The position numbers and the translations under genes are program-made. Of a DNA stretch of 64,000 nt, positions 1 to 11,380 are shown one piece after another. The stretch lies in the NCBI GenBank assembly GCA_002812745.2, contig NCSJ02000182.1, positions 1-64,000 on the forward strand, in the 5' to 3' direction. Positions within the stretch are counted from its first letter, which is position 1. Each line of letters opens with the position of its first letter. The notes below the pieces were generated by a model, which did not search any database, was not told the DNA's origin, and worked only from the letters and a program-made list of their open reading frames with translations. This DNA comes from Scytalidium lignicola (taxonomy: Eukaryota > Ascomycota > Leotiomycetes).

Positions 1-2
1 GC

Positions 3-305
3 GCGGAACGGATCAGCTACAGTGCCGAGGATGACAAAGCCATCGAGCAGCACGTGCGTGAGACAGTTGCAACGACGTGGCATTCGCTGGGCACGTGCAA
101 GATGGCGCCGCGCGAGAAAGGGGGTGTTGTGGATGCCAATCTGAGCGTGTACGGTGTCAAGGGACTGAAGGTTGCGGACTTGAGCATTCCGCCCGAGAAC
201 GTGGGAGGGAACACGAACAACACCGCGCTGATGATCGGGGAGAAGGCGGCCGATATTTTCATTCGCGAACTGGGGCTCCGTCCTGCCTTGTATGCCAAAT
301 TGTAA
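3..305 (+). CDS. GMC oxidoreductase (alcohol/methanol oxidase type), C-terminal part, 5' end outside window
   Basis: The frame is open from the left edge to the TAA at 303-305, so only the last 100 residues are present. It holds the GMC C-terminal signature: HSLGTCKM, carrying the catalytic His, followed by an ANLSVYGVKGLKVADLSI stretch and NVGGNTNNTALMIGEKAA, which carries the second catalytic Asn/His position of the family. This pattern is closest to fungal alcohol (methanol) oxidases, FAD enzymes that oxidise short primary alcohols and make hydrogen peroxide. The protein ends in AKL, a type 1 peroxisomal targeting signal, which fits the peroxisomal home of alcohol oxidases. The exact substrate cannot be told from this fragment; other GMC subfamilies (aryl-alcohol, choline) remain possible but usually lack a PTS1. 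Confidence 0.85.
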   Translation, partial: AERISYSAEDDKAIEQHVRETVATTWHSLGTCKMAPREKGGVVDANLSVYGVKGLKVADLSIPPENVGGNTNNTALMIGEKAADIFIRELGLRPALYAKL

Positions 306-997
306 TGATGCACGTGATCTAATCCTTGTCCTGCCATCAGAATTTAAGAGAGTAACATGTTGATGGATTAACTTTTATCCCCTCGAACGGTGAAAAGTGT
401 ATCACTTAGTGCCAATGTAAGGAAACATGATTTAACTACACGTACGCGTGTATGTGGTTTGGTAAAATATCCTAAGACAACCTTGATCAAAATTGTTAGT
501 AAATTACTAACAATTTTTGCCAAACAAATCTTGGACGAACTGCGTCTTTGCATTTTTAGCTTGTTACTACTCATTCGATTTAAAGTAATGGATTCAGCTT
601 AGTTATTTGAAACTCCGATAGAAAATCAATTGATTTTCGAGGATTATCTTAGATTTGAACTAGAACCTTTAAGTGACGAGGACAAACCAAAACCACGAAC
701 ACAGCAAAAGGCTAAGACTTTTGCTATTTTGGAAGATATTCTAAGAGAGTTTAAACTTCTGAAAGAAGTATATTTCGAGTTATTTACGCTGAGGAGTATA
801 AAGAAGGGAAACTTAAATTATTAGAAGACCTTTTAGGATGTGGAAGCTCATTCAGGAGTAGAGCCTCCAATTTCATAGTATAATACAACCGTTCTTGTAT
901 TGAATTGATAGGCTTAATTCATAACTTTATCTACATATATCATATACCTCTAATTAAATTATTACACTGGAACTATAGTCGTTATACTCGATTACTA
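306..997. other. AT-rich intergenic, no gene recognised
   Basis: Low-GC sequence between two converging genes. A 64-codon open frame at 630-824 is rich in Lys/Glu/Leu and could be a remnant of a charged C-terminus, but it has no recognisable motif and begins with a non-ATG codon. Nothing here is supported as a gene. Confidence 0.5.
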
Positions 998-2321
998 TCA
1001 CATAACCGCATACTGGAATATTCCAACAGCACCAGCAATCCAAAGAATTTCCCAGAAGCTCAAATAGAGCTGCGCAGAGCCACTAGTCGTCGTTGCTGCA
1101 CTCAATGTTGATCCCGTCGCTGTAATAGTGCCGGCGCTGTTTCCAGCAGCTGTAGCTGTAGAAGGGCTCCCGGTTGCAGCCGCCACATCCTTGGTAACAA
1201 TTCCAGCAGACGTAAAGACCAATCCAAATATTTTAACTACTGGGGTTTTCGTTGTTGAGACTGAACTCTCGGCTGACACCTGTCTAGGAAACAAAGAACG
1301 CCTATTAGAATCCGACGTCTCTGTCGATATGAAACAGAACATCTCCGAATTTAAAGGAGTAGTAGCCCATCCATCTGGACAACACACGCTGCTCGTTCCA
1401 CTAACTGAAAAAGTCTCGTAGCCGCTTGCATGGCACATTCCCTTACTATTTGCAACGGATGCAGTGGGCACTGCAGTGTTGCAGGCTACTGTGGAAAAGA
1501 TAGTAGTGACGCCGCTTGCAGTGATGCTCGTCTCACTGGGCGTGACTTGGTTTGGGCACTGAAGAGCTTGAGCGAACACACCGGTAGCAAAAGCAGGGTT
1601 AATAGTTGATGTTGATGTCGTGGTTATTCGTGCAGATGTTGCTGGTCCGGGTGCAGGAGAATCATGAGAGGATCTTCCGTAGAAAATAGAGCTGAGAGAA
1701 GCAGGAACTATAGGATAGATGGTTTCAACACGCCCTGATGTAGTGATTGTACATGGAGGCTGGTAGCCAGTATAGGTGTAATCCGGCAGTGGAGGTAACC
1801 CACATCCCTGATAAGTTGGCCCGGCCACGTTGGTTGGAGTAGGGCCTGGAGGCACTGAAGAAGTCTCTGAAGAGTCGATAACGAAGATATCACTCGTGTC
1901 AGAGTGCAGAATGGGGTTATACCCGATGCCAAATGAATGGCGTCCTGCATCGATATTGAGAGGTACATTCCAGGTCCACGATCCGTTGTTTGGAGCATTT
2001 GCTAAAGAGTTACATGTCAGTTAAATAGCATTAAAGGATAAGAAATGAAAAGTCCAATAAACGTAGTTCAACTCACAGAGAATACTATTGGTGAAATATA
2101 TGATGTTCTGGTTTGTAGTAGGGGGGAAGTAGCTGTTGAGCACGATATACACCGCTTCGGTTGGCTGGCCTCTGGTCCATGTGAGAGTAAATGGCTTTCC
2201 AGGAACAGGAGCTGGCGATGTGACGCTCATGGTGAAGTGATACTCAAGACNTTTGCGCAACGACCGCAGTCGCCTGACTCAGCGCAAACAGCGTGAAGAT
2301 CATCGCGACAAGTGTGTACAT
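998..2321 (-). CDS. Kre9/Knh1-like Ser/Thr-rich secreted wall protein, probably GPI-anchored
   Basis: Two exons, 2321-2077 and 2001-998, are separated by a 75-nt GT-AG intron (GTGAGT...TTTAG, phase 1). The N-terminus is a hydrophobic signal peptide starting MYTLVAMIFTLFAL. Next comes a Kre9/Knh-type domain (PAPVPGKPFTLTWTRG ... NGSWTWNVP ... HSFGIGYNPILHSDTSDIFVI). The middle is Ser/Thr-rich with several Cys, and the C-terminus is a hydrophobic tail (LYLSFWEILWIAGAVGIFQYAV) after a small-residue stretch, as in a GPI signal. Such proteins sit at the plasma membrane or wall and are linked to beta-1,6-glucan assembly in yeast. The signal peptide and the rest are in different frames, switching exactly at the N at 2251; I take this as an unresolved base, not a mutation. 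Family assignment is good; molecular role is inferred. Confidence 0.75.
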
Positions 2322-3068
2322 CAACACACACTCGAAGCGATTAGGGGGGAGCACAGAACGAGAGGATAATCATACAAGGGCAAGTTGACAAAAGTATCAT
2401 GAGGACTACTCGCGCAACTGAAAACGTCGGCATTGCGGCGAATTTTAATTGATTGCGCCGCATTAATAATTTTTATAATCGTTGGCGTTATTCCCAAATG
2501 GGCAGCCAATAAATATTAGATCACATGATACGTATATCCAACATATGTCGGGCTGTCCAATATCTGAACCTAGTGTTCAAATGGGAGAAAGTTTGAGGGT
2601 TAGAAATTGCTGCCTCAGCTTCAATAGATTGATTGAGAGGTATAAAGAACCTGTATAGTTGGTAGATAAATGTTCGGAAATGTACAAAACGAATCAATTG
2701 CTCTTCCTCGCACTATGAAATGGGGTACAGAATTCAATTTCTCTCGACTAACCAGACTCTCCAGAGATATAGTGTGCACTCGTTGAATCGCAAGTTCGCA
2801 GCTGGATTGCGGAGTTCCGCTTCGCTTCAATTTAGAAATTCAGCCTTGTGAAAGCGTTGGCAGACAATTCCATATCGCTGGAGTAAATAAGTTGGCTAAC
2901 TTAACAGAATCTAGAAACCGGGCCTATAAACTTCTGCATCGTATTGAATCAGTTCAATGTCTCTTTGTCTGCCACCAAGCCTCTGAAAGATTGACTATTC
3001 CACCAACTCTACGTTTTCCATGCCATAAGACAGTCGTTTGCACTCACTCCTTCACCTTACTTTTCAAC
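2322..3068. other. Intergenic, no gene recognised
   Basis: Divergent promoter space between the Kre9-like gene and the SRPBCC fragment. Short open frames here show no motif and I see no repeat or RNA gene. Confidence 0.5.
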
Positions 3069-3284
3069 ATGCATACTATCGAAGCGGAAATTTTCATTAG
3101 TGCACCTTCGGATCAAGTCCGGAAAGCTCTTACTGACTTTTCTTCATCCCCGAGATGGAAGACGTTTAATCCGAAGATGGAATGCGAGCTGCGCCCCGGC
3201 GGGCATCTGTCTTTCCAGCTAGTTCTTGATGGTTTCAAGCAACGCAAAGTCAGGATAAAGCGTGATGCTTATCAAATGGGATGA
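3069..3284 (+). pseudogene. Fragment of an SRPBCC (START-like, polyketide cyclase/dehydrase superfamily) protein
   Basis: From the ATG at 3069 the 71-residue frame begins MHTIEAEIFISAPSDQVRKA, followed by LTDFSSSPRWKTFNPKMEC and RPGGHLSFQLVLDG. This is the usual N-terminal half of SRPBCC proteins, where a beta strand with an 'I.AP...V...L.D...W..FNP' pattern opens a hydrophobic ligand pocket. The family normally runs about 140-160 residues, so about half is missing. The frame stops at 3282-3284 and the sequence beyond is AT-rich without a matching continuation in any frame that I could see. It is either a truncated gene or one with a missed downstream exon; I favour truncation. Function is unknown. 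Confidence 0.5.
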
Positions 3285-4437
3285 AGAGATTGGCAGAATT
3301 AGAAGGAGATTTAGCATATTAGAGTCCGGTAATCAAGCTTAGAGGCGGTCAAAGGCCATTGTCATACTACAATTCGAAATATCCCTTATCGGGTTTATTG
3401 GAAATTTGAATTCCGACTACGGTGAATCTGGGAGCAGAAATCCTTACCATTCCTTATAATGATTCATTAGCACATACAGCATTCAATTAACCGATTACAA
3501 AAATCTGGTGAATAATAACCCCACGGCATGTTGCATAATGCTGTCAATGCGTTGAAGGTTAAGTGCTCTTATGCTTTCCCGTTCGGGTAATATAGCCACC
3601 CGCATACGGATGATAAGTTATACTTAACTATAGAATTGACTTGTGGCTTATATAATCCCCTGAATTATTTACATCACTCATTTGGCTATTAAATAGGAAT
3701 TTCGGTTATGTATGTTCCCTCAAACCCTCTTTTAAGATTATACTATGAAAGGCTCCGCTGCAATACCAAATATTGCAGCCTACCTCCGTTTGTTCCATGT
3801 AGTATTGCGGCTATCTAAGGAACTTGATGCTTGTAATTACTCACCAATCTTGCATTCACATATGCGGAGATGAAGTGCGGCGCCGAGATGCGGATCCGAG
3901 AAGTAAGTATTTTGCATACAACCCGTCCCCTAACACCTAAATCAACGTTCTGGGTTTCTACCAAATTACAATACGAATATGCAGCCCACATCAGCAATGG
4001 CAAGCTAAACAGGGAGCTCGGTGCTCAACTAGTGGTGGCACACTATTGTGCGGTAGGAATACATTGCATCGGGACGCTTCACCTGATGGAGTCAAAAAGA
4101 TCCATGCCAATTCGACAAGAAAGCCCTCACCTCTTGTTTACATCAACGCCCGAACGAGGGAGTAGCAGCCCAGAATTAGGGATACCAACTGCGCCGCATA
4201 AGTTATGACGGTAACGGGAATGCATATTACACACAACATGTGTGACTTCCTGTATGTGTACAGATCAGTCAACGGGCACAGGCGACATTAAGCATACATA
4301 TATATATATATATATATATAATTAGGGACACTTTTTTTATTCATTTTCTAAATAATAAAAAATTGCACTTTCACATCTATATTCAAGCTGATATAAATGT
4401 TCCTTCCACTGTCCATCTCACACGCTCTGATCTTGAC
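3285..4437. other. AT-rich intergenic, no supported gene
   Basis: The only long frame, 3870-4208 (+, 112 codons), has no recognisable motif and odd composition, so I do not call it a gene. The right end holds the AT microsatellite and the presumed promoter of the transporter at 4438. Confidence 0.45.
4298..4321. repeat. AT dinucleotide microsatellite
   Basis: About 12 uninterrupted AT units, roughly 120 nt upstream of the transporter start codon. Its length is likely to vary between strains. Confidence 0.9.
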
Positions 4438-7400
4438 ATGTCAACCCATGAAGCAGTAGGTTTGTCAAACGGCAATGATGCCTTGAAGAATGACGCCGAG
4501 AAACAGCCAGAGCAGCAAGCCGAACCGGAAGAATATGTAGAGCCAGAAAAGATTCAGAATCCGTATTTTGTTAATTCCACTCAACCTCAAGAATATAGGA
4601 GACAGCTGCCTCCATGGCTCGATCATTTCAATGCCAAGGACTTGAAGAAACTGTTTAAATGCACCTTTGCTGTCTGGATCCAAACTATCCTTATCTTCAT
4701 CAATCCAACGCTACGAGTGCTAGGCCAGGCAGCTTTTGTAGGATGGTACGCCGTTCTGTTTCCTGTCATTATCAACCGTCTGTCTCGCTCACACGCTATA
4801 GCATCGTCCTCTTCATAGCTCCATCAGCCGGTATCCTCTTCATGCAGCTCATAGCAACCATATCGATTCTACTTGGCCTCGTCATCGGCTGGGCTTGGGG
4901 TGTCATTGTAATGAAAACTGCCTTGGTAACTCGTCCAGCAGCAGATCTTGAAGCGCGATATGCTCTGCTTCAACAGATGGCGCAGAATACTACAAATGTA
5001 GGACAGGCTTCAGGCCAGAGCGAGTACCTACAAATCCAGATATTCGAGGGATTTATGCTGGACACTAGGGTGACGGTGACGTATTTCTGTATGATGGGTC
5101 TATTTATCTACTTGGTGGTATGTCCTTCGTGTTTCTTTCATTAAAGCTTAAGTAACAGTTTTGTAGGCCCGCCTCCGTATTGCTGTGCCCAAGCTTACTC
5201 TCGTACAAATGTTGGCCGTGATCGTGTCTAATGTCTTCCTCACTAATGCGCCTCTCATTCCGACCTTTCAAGGAACAATAGTCTAATCTTGCCTTGTGCT
5301 GTGGCGGCAGGAATTGGAATCGTATCCAACATCTTCATCTTTCCAACCTCTTCGTCATCCGAGACGCTTGATGGAATNAAAAAAGTTGTTATCACCAATG
5401 CCTAGCTTTCTCGATGCTTGTCTACTTGGTTTCAAATATCCCAGCTTAACTATGGATACGGAGAAGCTTAAGAGTACTAAGTTACAGATCGTGATGGCTT
5501 ATAAGGCGTTGGAGTTACCGATGAGTTTTCTATCTATGGACATGTCGATAGGGAAATGGAGCTCGGATGACTTATCGACACTGAACGAGCCGCTTCGCAG
5601 GGTGGTTATATCGTTCATAAGCCTGCTAGAAGTGCGCAGAGCAAAAGAAGAACAAGGAGAGATGGATGCAGAAGTACTCAGAATGGCAGAAGCGGCATAC
5701 GGTGAATCTGATAGCAGACAACTGGCAGAACAACCCGGATACCATCAGATCGGTCGAGCACTTTGCAGCTATTCAAAAAGTTTTATCAAAGCCAGATTCT
5801 CTTCAGAAGTCAACTAGCCGCGAAGAGATGCTACAGGCGTACAACGATACCATAAGAGAACTCAAAAATCATCGGGATAAATTTATCGATCTGACGTCTC
5901 AACGCCTTCGAGAACCGCATGACCACCTCTTCAATGATAACGGCCATTTGAGAATCGAAGAAGACCATTTCCCGCCATTGTCTGGCCTCATGTGGGTACT
6001 ACTATTCGAGGAAAGGTTATTACAATTGGTAGATGCGCTAGACAAGCTATTATCAAGGATTATAGACCTCGAGTCGCGCAGAACTAAAGTTCGACTATGG
6101 CTGCCAAATCGTCTGATGGGACTTGTCCGTTGGATCTTTAGGTCGGAGGGTCCAGAAAGTTCGATCCCAGAGGCAGAGAAGGATAGTACGGAGCCTGTAA
6201 TCTCGAGGACTGATTCAACGCAGATTAATCAAGAAGGCAAAAAAGATGGAAAGCAGGATCGCAAATCTGTTCATGCTCAACTGACTTCCATGAGAACCCC
6301 AAACAGTCGTCAAAGGAGCCAGCCAAGCCAGATCTTACTGAAGATCACGCATTGGTTTGCAAGCACCGAAGGTATCTTTGCGCTTCGTGTCCTGGTTGTC
6401 ACCCTTGTGCTCACCGTTCCTGCTGTCATTCGCTCGAGTGCAGGCTTTTATTACCGCGAGAAAGGCCTCTGGGCTGTTATTATGGCACAACTATCAATGG
6501 TCCCGTACACAGGAGAGCTTTTCTATGGAGTTATTGTAAGAATCGTCGGCACAATCATTGGAGGCGTCGTTGGTATGGTGGCCTGGTATATAGGCGCTGG
6601 TAACGGCTCCGGAAATCCATATGGCATGGCTGCCATTATGGCCGTTGTTATTGTCATGTTCATGTGGTGCCGTCTATTCAGTCCTCCTACGATAATGCCC
6701 GCAGGAATCATGATGGCCGCCACGGCATACCTAGTCGTCGCCTATGGTTGGGTTGATACCCACGTTCCAAGTTACGGCAACCCCGGCGTGGGCTATTCTG
6801 TCTTCTGGAGACGTCTTGTCCTAGTCTTTGTTGGCTTTGGCACAGCCGTCATTGTTAACTTTCTCCCAAGACCTCCTTCTGCGAATCGGCATTACCGGCG
6901 CGTACTTGCTGAGAGTCTTGCTGGTGTACGAGATCGTTACGCACTGTTTGCGTCCAACTGGGCAGATCCACCTCCAGACCTGCACGAGATCGCTGAGAGA
7001 GAAGCCCTAGCTACAGGAGAAATCCTATTGTCCATAGTGGGACCCATTAAGTTAACGAGACTAGAATTCTCTACATCCAACTTCGATGTAGATACTCTCA
7101 GCCAGGTCTGTCACTTATGTATGGTTCTAAATCATAGCATTACACAGCTTCTGCTATATACAACTCGTCTTCCCGAGCAGCTTAAGACAAGGATCATTCC
7201 GTCCACAGGAGCTGTAGACACAGACCTAATCGTTGAGCTAATGGCAGTGCTGTCACTAGTACAGCAAGCACTGAAAAGTGGTGACCCGTTGCCGGCTGTG
7301 TTGCCCACGCCGTTGTTTACCAGGTCGATAGGATCTGCGAGACATAATGTGAAGCAAGGAATAATCGAGACTGATACATTATTTGTCAGGGACAATCTTG

Positions 7401-7537
7401 GAGATGAGCGATTGAGAAACTATGTGGCAGTCTTACATGCATGGGTGCAATTTCTTGGGACAGTGGATGAGTTGGTCTTGGTGCAAAAGAGGGCCGTTGG
7501 AGAAACGAGTGATGTTGTACTGCCAGATAAGGTATAA
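4438..7537 (+). CDS. ArAE_2/FUSC-type membrane transporter (aromatic acid exporter family), with frame breaks
   Basis: Exons 4438-4745, 4802-5117 and from 5167 are joined by phase-consistent GT-AG introns (56 and 49 nt). The protein has a short acidic N-tail, an N-terminal membrane block of the fungal 'ER transporter 6TM' type (IAPSAGILFMQLIATISILL, ARLRIAVPKLTLVQ), a long soluble helical middle, a second membrane block near 6380-6880 (ALRVLVVTLVLTVPAV, WRRLVLVFVGFGTAVIVNFLPR) and a C-terminal helical domain. Corrected length would be about 980-1000 residues, normal for the family; members export aromatic or weak acids. The frame breaks three times: near 5281 (one base missing between GTIV and LILPCAV), at the N at 5378, and at 5632-5689. 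The last can be read as a 58-nt phase-0 intron. The 5378 break is probably technical; the 5281 one may be real, so the gene could be inactive. Confidence 0.75.
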
Positions 7538-8466
7538 TAAGGTCTTTGCCTTTATACAATTATGAATCACTATTTATTTATTCATGATTTTCGTTTGATT
7601 CTCCTGATTGCGATATGGTATATTTGTTTCAACTTCTCGATTTAGGATTTGATTTAAACACACCGAATCGAGTGATTGAATAACGTTACCGTACAAAGTA
7701 AGTTTGCAAAAACCAGGTACTAAGGACAGAAGATATTAGCCTAACAATGCAGAATGACGTTTAAGAATATACTTGTACTTTTGTTATATATGGAACGCGT
7801 GTAAAGGCAGGAGCTCAGTCTTCCCCCACTTACGTGCAGCTAATATGTAACGTTGTTATCGCAGATCACAAAGGAAACTTTTATATTTATATATTATAAA
7901 ATTAAAAGTAATTGGAATAAGCAATTAAAATCGATCATTTATATTAGAAGTTTTAGTTAATCATATTAAAAATAAAAGCAAAAACTAATACTAAAAAGTC
8001 TAAAATACAATTTGATTTTATACTGTATCACTTAAGAACAAATTTTCATTTCACGTATCCCCTTAGACCCCAGGTCGCTTAAGCTTCTTAGGCCAAAGTT
8101 ATATATAAGGATATTGTCCCCATAAAATCCTTCATTATCCTAAAACGGAGATAATCGTGAAGCAATGACGCTAAAAGTGATTCAAAATGGCTTATGAGGT
8201 CCGAGGAGATAGGTTACCCTACACAAAAGGTGGGAAGTTGGTATATAGCCTAAGCCGTTAATGAATGGCAGTACTTCGTGCATGGGCTGGAAGATATGCT
8301 AAAATGAAGTTTATATTAGCACAGATGTGCTATATATAAATAAATCTGCGCGTTTCATTTGAGATAACTCCACAACTCCCGTCACTCCCGTTACTCAAAT
8401 CAACTTAGGTCCGGTAGCGGCAGCTTATAATAATATACAAAGACATCAGAGATATCAGACTCTTCG
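7538..8466. other. AT-rich intergenic, no gene recognised
   Basis: Strongly AT-rich, with runs such as those at 7880-7990. No open frame of note, no repeat pair and no RNA gene seen. The last 100 nt probably serve as promoter and leader for the HET gene. Confidence 0.5.
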
Positions 8467-10920
8467 GTGCTAAATCGCTGTTTGCTAGTCAACAACGCAA
8501 AGATGAAGAAATCTGCATCTACATGGAAAGACCGCCCGCGGTGGACAAAGCGCGTACAAGAGTCATTAATTCACACAGTGGGGAAGACCGCAGCAATTAA
8601 GCCCGTCAATAAGGTGGTTAAGAAGCTTTTTGGAATGGTCGAGGTAGACATAAAGTCACTTGTGTGCTCTGCCTGTTTGAATCATCCTGCTGGCAAAACT
8701 CGTGGCGTTCGTTTTGAGAAGAGTGTAGAGGAGTTAAAAGAGGGTGTAAAGGATGAGTGTGCAGTGTGCTGCATCGCTTTCAACGTCTTGTCTCAGTTCC
8801 AGGGTGACGACTTTCGGATCGAGGACGTAACCTCAGTAAACATCACGCCGTATCTGAATGAGATACATCATAGCGGTTGGTTTACACTAGAGATTAATTG
8901 TGAGGAAGATGAAGAAGAGGAAACAACTAGTTCGGATGATGAAGTGAATGTTATTTCTTCAAATGAGTCGAATTCGACCGACGACGACTTTTCAGTTGAT
9001 ATGTTTCGGGGATGGCGGCCTCCTGGATGGCGTCACCTTCAACGACGGATCCAACGGCGCCGTTCTCGTAGTAGCTCCCTCAAGTATGACGAAAGCAGCT
9101 CTGGTAGTGGTAGCTCGGTGAATAGCTCACAAGCTGCTGAGAGAGTTGATAGCTATAGTGATGACGATGACACAAGCTCATACAACGGCCCACCTTCAAG
9201 TTTGGAGGATAGAGACCGCATCTTTATAGATATATACCAACCAAGAGGCAAGTAACATCCTCAAAGCGAGAACGACCGAATTTGTATAGCTAAACCTTCT
9301 CCATCACAGAGAGTGATGTCCTAATCTCCGGGTTTCCATGGGGGCGTAATGTCAGTTCAGATCCGCTGTCAGGTCCTGGTCTCGAAACTATTCTCGATTG
9401 GATCCGTAATTGTGCGACGAGCCACCCCAACTGCTTCCCCCCTTCTCAAATGCAACTGCCTACACGACTACTCGACGTGGGAGAAGGCAACACATCGTTG
9501 ATAAAGATTGTTAATGTCCAGAATATCCAAATGCCTTCAAGCAGGGAATATCTCAAATATGCAGCCCTAACTCATTGCTGGGGAGGTTATATCCCACAAA
9601 GCACGACAAAGGACAAGCTCAAGGGGAGAGAGATACAGTTTTCAGAGGAAGAGCTACCTGCTAATTTCCGTGATGCCATTAAAGTGACTCGAGCATTGCA
9701 GCTTCGATATATCTGGATCGATTCCCTGTGCATCGTCCAAGATGACAATGATGACTGGGCAACCGAGTCCATGAAGATGGCCGACATTTATAGAGGAAGC
9801 TTTATTGTCATCTCAGCAACCCGATCACCCAGCAGCACCACTGGCTTTGTGGGCCCTGGAGGCCGATACGAAACCGTGCTCTTACGGCAAATTGATGGCA
9901 AGCAAATGATCGTCAATGCTCATCGGTACGTCAACCATGGCCCTAGCGATCGAGGTGGCCCCTCTCAAGCAGACGAGTGTCCGATGTTCACGCGCGCCTG
10001 GTGCTATCAGGAACGCCTGCTCGCCACCCGCGTGCTTTATTTCACTCCCACCGAAGTTGTATTTGAGTGCATGACGGGCCTAGTGGTGCGAATGTGCTAT
10101 GTTCCCCGAGTCCTAGCACTATGACGAAAACTCCATTCGCCACCACCTCTGGCGCATCCGTCCAAGACCGAGCTCAGCGACACGGATTTCATGACCTTTG
10201 GAGCAGCGTCGTAGACTCTTACTCCCAATTCGACCTACCTTCGAAACCGACCGCTTCACAGCGCTTGGTGGCATCGCCCGCACGCTCGAGACACCCCAAG
10301 TCCATCCGGGCCGTTACTTCGCCGGCCTGTGGGAGCGTTGTCTTCTCCCGCAACTGGCCTGGTACCCGTACCGTCCAACTTCTCGACCCGAGAAATACAT
10401 TGCTCCTACTTTCTCGTGGGCGTCGGTCGTGGGTAAGATTTTGTTCGGCCCCCATTGGAATTTTTACAGGGGACAGCCCTTTAACGGCGGCGTGAAATAC
10501 TGTCGACTCGTCGATGGCCATTGCGAGCTCGACACTCGCGACCCATTTGGAAGACTCCGTGAGGGATCATCAATTACTCTGCAAGGCACGCTTCACAAAC
10601 TGGATTCCGCGAGGTTTAATCCTAAGCGCAAATGGACCGGGTACGAATACCCTGCCGACAGTCGGGAAGGACGACGGCTTAGGTTCACCCTCGATCTCAG
10701 GAAAGATGTGGATCAAGTCGTCGAGCTTCTATCAAATCTCTACTTCTTTGCGCTGTTCAAATGGGACGAGAAATTCCATGCGTTGGTGTTGCAGGAGACT
10801 GAGACAAAGGGCGTGTTTAAACGCGTGGGGATCGCGAAACACAATTCTACTCGGCGGAATTGGTTTGAGGTTCAGCTGGATAATGAGCCTCCAGTTAGGG
10901 AGCTGATTACTATTGTTTGA
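8467..10920 (+). pseudogene. HET-domain protein (heterokaryon incompatibility type), frame-disrupted
   Basis: Exon 1 is 8467-9247 (a second ATG at 8503 is equally possible). Exon 2 starts at 9310 after a 62-nt intron with a GC donor (GCAAGT) and AG acceptor; only this donor restores phase (R-E-S-D-V-L). The N-terminal part has a CSACLNHP/CAVCC pair resembling a small zinc-binding segment, then an acidic Ser-rich stretch. The HET domain is clear: YAALTHCWGG, LRYIWIDSLCIVQDD, DWATESMKMADIYRGSFIVI and RAWCYQERLLATRVLYF. After 10086 the homologous sequence jumps frames at least twice: near 10087-10190, with an in-frame TAG at 10114 in one path, and at about 10242 (SQFDL to TFETDRF). Either the gene is decaying or small indels remain in the assembly. 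HET proteins trigger cell death on non-self recognition or pathogen-like cues; this one's partner is unknown. Confidence 0.7.
9248..9309 (+). other. GC-AG intron in the HET gene
   Basis: The donor is GCAAGT, the consensus for rare GC-AG introns, and the acceptor is CATCACAG. The alternative GT at 9252 leaves a phase mismatch with every nearby AG, while the GC donor joins codons exactly. Confidence 0.65.
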
Positions 10921-11380
10921 ACAGAAGTATGTGAGGCAACGGATGTATACTCAGAAATGGATGAGATTAAGATCTCAAGAGCTTATGCACTTCGGCCCCT
11001 TAGAAGCACCCGATGAAGAACCTTACCCTCGAAAATTTTAATTACGGTATAGTCTTTATAAAATAAAGCAGTACTGATTAACATTGCCTAGCAAAACGCT
11101 TTAATTTAAGTGTGAATAAATAAAAAATCCTTCTATTGAAGGTCTACAAACTATGATGCTGTAAGATCGATCTATCAGAATCTCATTAAATATTATACCC
11201 TAGATATCCTGATACACACTCGATCCTTAATAAAATTTATCACAGTAGTTTTCTAAGCCTAGAAAATACAGCCATAAAAAATTTAACTATCACAAGACAG
11301 CAGGATCTGATATACGCACTACGTCGCTAAACTTCCTAGATCGGTATATGATAGGATATCCTATTGAGTCACAGTGGAAT
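10921..11380. other. AT-rich intergenic between convergent genes
   Basis: Contains short AT-rich palindromic bits around 11350 (ATAGGATATCCTAT) but no gene, and nothing else I could recognise. Confidence 0.5.

Noticed and set aside
3870..4208. 112-codon plus-strand open frame
   Set aside because: No motif, no upstream signal, unusual composition and AT-rich setting; likely a chance frame.
5118..5144. Continuation of the transporter frame into VCPSCFFH and stop
   Set aside because: This is intron 2 (GTATGT...TTGTAG); the next exon resumes in phase with the family sequence ARLRIAVPKLTLVQ.
9250..9253. GT donor at 9252 for the HET intron
   Set aside because: It leaves phase 2 against an exon needing phase 1; the GC donor at 9248 fits.
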